A stretch of 15,709 nt of DNA from JADHUC01 sp964617665 (GTDB lineage: Bacteria > Planctomycetota > Planctomycetia > Pirellulales > Pirellulaceae): positions 1-15,709 of the forward strand of contig CAZUAH010000312.1 of assembly GCA_964617665.1 (NCBI GenBank), written 5' to 3'. The position numbers and the translations under genes were made by a program. This document shows, piece by piece, positions 13,397 through 15,709 of the stretch (its first letter is position 1; each line of letters opens with the position of its first letter). The notes beneath the pieces were generated by a model, which worked only from the letters and a program-made list of their open reading frames with translations, was not told where the DNA came from and searched no databases.

Positions 13397-13429
13397 AAAA
13401 GAAAACGCCCCGCCCGTGTCGGCGAGGCG
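13397..13429 (-). terminator. intrinsic terminator of the squalene-cyclase-like gene
   Basis: Reading the minus strand, a 9-bp GC-rich stem (13429-13421 with 13414-13406, one G-T wobble, 6-nt loop) is followed directly by TTTTCTTTT (13405-13397). It starts 31 bp after the stop at 13461 and is the clearest Rho-independent terminator in the window. Confidence 0.8.
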
Positions 13430-13460
13430 CAAATGTCGGTACGGTTCGTCAAGTGTTCGA

Positions 13461-15014
13461 TTACAGCGGGAACTCTTCGGTAGTAGCCTGATCTTGGTAG
13501 ATCGGCATGTGCCGGTAGTACACTTCCAGGATCATGGTAGCCAGCGACGTGTTGTAGACGCGACCGCCTCGTTCGGCACCGTGACCACCGTTGAAAAACC
13601 AGCTACCCGCGGCCGGTCCGCTTTTGGCTTGCGAGTTGACCAGGAAATCGCGCATTCTGCCGTTCCACTTATCCCAAGCTTCCCCGCCGTGCTGGCGCAT
13701 GACCTGCGTGGCGTAGTAATTGTAGTACATATTGGTATTCGAAGGCCCCTCGGCACTCAAGTACTTCACGCCGTCCTTCAACGCCTCGTTGTCTTTCGAC
13801 CAGCCCAGGTACATCCTGCAAAGCAGCCCCACCGCGGTGGTCGTTGATCGTTTTCCCGGCGTTGAGTAGCCGTAATAAGCGCCGCTGCCGGCTTGCACCG
13901 AGTCAAAGAACCTTATGGCGCCGCGGACGGTGTTGGGATGAACCTGCAGATACGCCATATGGCCGCTCTTCAGAGCCATCAACTGCCAGCCGACCACCGA
14001 GGTGTCACCAGGTTGCCGTGGACTGTAACGCCAGCCGCCACCGACAGGATCCTGTGCATAGGCGATGAAGTTCAAGCTGGCCTGAGCCGGAGCGAGCAGC
14101 TTCTTGTCGTGTGTCATGGCGTAAGCTTCGCACAATGCAATCGCAGCCAAGCCGTGCGAGTACATGTTGCCTTCGGCTTCGTGCATGCTGCCGTCGCGCT
14201 TCATGTGGTTCATCAGGTAGCCAAGACCACCAGTGACGGTCGGCTTGTACTTGCCTTCGACTTGAGTCTGGCCGGCTCCCAGAAATGGCAAAACGCCCAT
14301 CGCGGTTGCGCCGTTTCGAGAACGCTGATAGCTACCAGAGTGATCCGCTCCGCGAACAGCGGCATTGTGAGCAAACTTATGGTCGAAGTTCCAGCCGCCG
14401 TCGGCTGTCTGGGCTGCGGCCAGCCACTTCAAGGCGAGTGCCACGGCTGCCTCGCTACCCGCGCTGCCTCCGAACGCCTTGACTGAAGCCGCACGAGCAG
14501 CTGCCGTGCCGCGTCCCGATAGCCCCGTGCCGGTGTAGCTGCCGATTTCCGCCAACAGGTCGCCCTTCGGCGCCGTCGTCTCGCTGAAATCAGCCAGGTC
14601 CACCGCGATCGCCGCTGAGTCCAGGTCGTTGGCAACGGATACTTCCGTCACGTCCTGGGGAACGATGTCGGTCATCATCGGCACCGGAGTGACGTCCATG
14701 ACCACATCCGTCGTCTCGACGTCGATTGGGTCGACAATTGGCTCTTCAAACTCCTCCAGTTCCTCCATTTCCTCCATCGCCGGTCCGGCGGTGATGATAT
14801 TCTTGACCTTGTCCATTTCGGAACCGAACGAGACCCATTCCAATACCAGTAGCCCAATGCCATGGACTACCATGCTTACCGCCCAAGCGGGCATAGCGTT
14901 GAACAGCAGAAACTTGTGGCCGCCACCTGCGTACTCTTCGTACTCTTCCTCGTCGTACTCGTCGGCCTCTGCGACCTGAGCCTCCATTGCCTGCTGCTGT
15001 TGTTCTGCAGTCAT
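13461..15014 (-). CDS. membrane-anchored prenyltransferase/squalene-oxidase-repeat protein
   Basis: The 517-residue protein has an acidic, Gln/Glu-rich cytoplasmic N-terminus (1-30), one hydrophobic helix (about 37-62), an acidic linker rich in Glu, Val and Asp (78-145), and an alpha/alpha-barrel domain from about 185. The domain shows terpenoid-cyclase-like repeat signatures: LKWLAAAQTADGGWNFD (195-211), GLGYLMNHMKRDGSM (263-277), SLNFIAYAQDPVGGGWRYSP (313-332), VGLLCRMYLGWS (395-406) and FNGGHG (474-479). No DxDD-type catalytic acid motif of true squalene-hopene cyclases is seen, so it is unlikely to cyclise squalene. Such proteins are common in planctomycetes and of unknown role. The ATG at 15014 has AGAGGGAA just upstream. 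A clear terminator follows. Confidence 0.82.
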   Translation of the reverse strand: MTAEQQQQAMEAQVAEADEYDEEEYEEYAGGGHKFLLFNAMPAWAVSMVVHGIGLLVLEWVSFGSEMDKVKNIITAGPAMEEMEELEEFEEPIVDPIDVETTDVVMDVTPVPMMTDIVPQDVTEVSVANDLDSAAIAVDLADFSETTAPKGDLLAEIGSYTGTGLSGRGTAAARAASVKAFGGSAGSEAAVALALKWLAAAQTADGGWNFDHKFAHNAAVRGADHSGSYQRSRNGATAMGVLPFLGAGQTQVEGKYKPTVTGGLGYLMNHMKRDGSMHEAEGNMYSHGLAAIALCEAYAMTHDKKLLAPAQASLNFIAYAQDPVGGGWRYSPRQPGDTSVVGWQLMALKSGHMAYLQVHPNTVRGAIRFFDSVQAGSGAYYGYSTPGKRSTTTAVGLLCRMYLGWSKDNEALKDGVKYLSAEGPSNTNMYYNYYATQVMRQHGGEAWDKWNGRMRDFLVNSQAKSGPAAGSWFFNGGHGAERGGRVYNTSLATMILEVYYRHMPIYQDQATTEEFPL

Positions 15015-15392
15015 ATTTCCCTCTGCTCCGACCAGCCCCTCTCGGAAGAAAAAAAGCGTAATCCGATACCGGCATCTAAAATGCTAACTTAACTGATCAC
15101 AAGACAAACAGTAAGCTGGCGACCCTATTTGGGGGTAGCGCCGGCGGTGCAATCCCATCGGTGTATTCGAGTGCAAATTCGAGCATTATTCCACGCATTG
15201 CTGTGGGTCAGGCAATTTTCTAAACGCCACTGTCCGAACTGCCCGACTTTGGAGTAAACTGGTGTATTGTCCCGATCAAGGTAACCAGTGGTGGTTTTGT
15301 GCGTCGGTCCTGAAAATGCGGCCGAATGCCAACAGCCTGAAGCCACCATCACGGATAGATCGCAAGAAGCCGCTCGAGGAGCAGATCGAAAC
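15015..15392. other. 378-bp divergent intergenic region before rpmG
   Basis: This lies between the divergent squalene-cyclase-like and rpmG genes and must hold promoters for both. I see no strong -35/-10 pair. A weak inverted repeat (ACTGGT near 15259 and ACCAGT near 15283) lies in the probable rpmG leader, and ATTCGAG occurs twice near 15165-15185. No tRNA or other gene was recognised. Confidence 0.4.
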
Positions 15393-15572
15393 ATGGCAAA
15401 GAAAAAGGGTGGAAGCAGCAAGAAGAAGGCGGAGACAATCTTTCTGGTTTGCGAGGAAACTGGGGACTACAACTACAGCCTCCGGCGCAAGCCGGGAGGC
15501 GAGAAGTTGAAGCTGAAGAAATACTCCCCGCGTCTTCGTCGGCGTACGTTGCACGTCGAGAAGAAGAAGTAG
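15393..15572 (+). CDS. rpmG: 50S ribosomal protein L33
   Basis: The 59-residue basic protein matches L33: FLVCEETGDYNYSLRRKP (17-34), then KLKLKKYSPRLRRRTLHVEKKK to the end. L33 sits near the E site of the large ribosomal subunit. The two CxxC pairs of zinc-type L33 are absent (one Cys, C20), so this is a zinc-independent form. The N-terminus has an extra Lys/Gly/Ser-rich stretch (KKKGGSSKKK). The ATG at 15393 is preceded by GAGGAG about 11 nt upstream; the in-frame upstream extension to 15288 is not L33-like. It is followed 83 bp later by recJ on the same strand. Confidence 0.93.
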   Translation: MAKKKGGSSKKKAETIFLVCEETGDYNYSLRRKPGGEKLKLKKYSPRLRRRTLHVEKKK

Positions 15573-15655
15573 GGCAGCGATCTTCTAAGACGCCACGTCG
15601 CTGGGGGCGGGCCATCGCCTACCGTCGAGGCCGAGTGGCTCGGGGCAGGAGGGGC

Positions 15656-15709
15656 ATGGACAAGCGCTGGCGCATTCATCCGCATGATGCGGCCGAGATC
15701 GCCCATCTC
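15656..15709 (+). CDS. recJ: single-stranded-DNA exonuclease RecJ, N-terminal fragment
   Basis: Only 18 codons are inside the window, but they begin MDKRWRIHPHD, the N-terminal pattern of bacterial RecJ (KRWRI followed by PHD). AGGAGGGG lies directly upstream of the ATG, giving a clear start. RecJ is a 5'-3' exonuclease used in recombination and mismatch repair. The rest lies beyond the window edge, so domain content cannot be checked. Confidence 0.65.
   Translation, partial: MDKRWRIHPHDAAEIAHL

Noticed and set aside
15599..15655. Search for a tRNA or small RNA between rpmG and recJ
   Set aside because: Only short hairpins are present, with no cloverleaf or conserved RNA motif.

Overview
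This window looks like chromosomal DNA of a planctomycete, most likely of the Rhodopirellula/Pirellula type. That is inferred from the protein families and not from any rRNA marker. The supporting families are a secreted TPR protein with an enormous Ala/Pro/Gly-rich DPFG repeat tail, a membrane-anchored squalene-cyclase-fold protein, a Gfo/Idh/MocA oxidoreductase, a baeRF-type protein, an Nramp-like carrier of the 'SHLV' type, and a non-zinc L33 followed by recJ. Shine-Dalgarno sequences are patchy and GTG starts are used, which also fits. No rRNA, tRNA, insertion sequence, phage gene or CRISPR array was seen.

Layout. (1) 1-1917: the 3' end of an AAA+ ATPase gene (+) converges on dcd, a dCTP deaminase (-). 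A 149-bp divergent region with a good candidate dcd promoter separates dcd from a small DUF309 protein (+). (2) 2162-4204: an exported TPR protein (+) whose last three quarters are DPFG repeats, including an exact 174-bp tandem duplication. (3) 4265-8868: a run of five minus-strand genes. In transcription order they are a secreted ARPP-1-domain protein, a 69-residue conserved small protein, a Gfo/Idh/MocA oxidoreductase, a class III aminotransferase, and a small HNH zinc protein placed 10 bp after the aminotransferase stop. (4) 8869-9299: a 431-bp divergent intergenic region with a 16-bp palindrome and two small hairpins but no convincing gene. (5) 9300-11905: a baeRF family 3-like protein and an Nramp-like transporter on the plus strand, with an 11-bp perfect inverted repeat between them. 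(6) 11934-15014: three minus-strand genes: a membrane-anchored squalene-cyclase-like protein with a clear intrinsic terminator, a CYTH (CyaB-like) triphosphate-binding protein, and a two-TM protein with a HAMP-like segment. (7) 15393-15709: rpmG (L33) and the first 18 codons of recJ, both plus strand.

How the genes work together. Most genes are housekeeping or lineage-typical and show no single pathway. The best functional grouping is oxidoreductase-aminotransferase-HNH. The first two could oxidise an alcohol (sugar or cyclitol) to a ketone and transaminate it, though the substrate cannot be read from sequence. dcd serves pyrimidine deoxynucleotide synthesis; rpmG and recJ serve translation and DNA repair. 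I do not see a clearly new multi-gene system. The most unusual items are the DPFG repeat protein with its recent in-frame duplication, the Nramp-like carrier that lacks the canonical metal-ligand motifs and has a palindrome upstream, and the secreted ARPP-1 protein.
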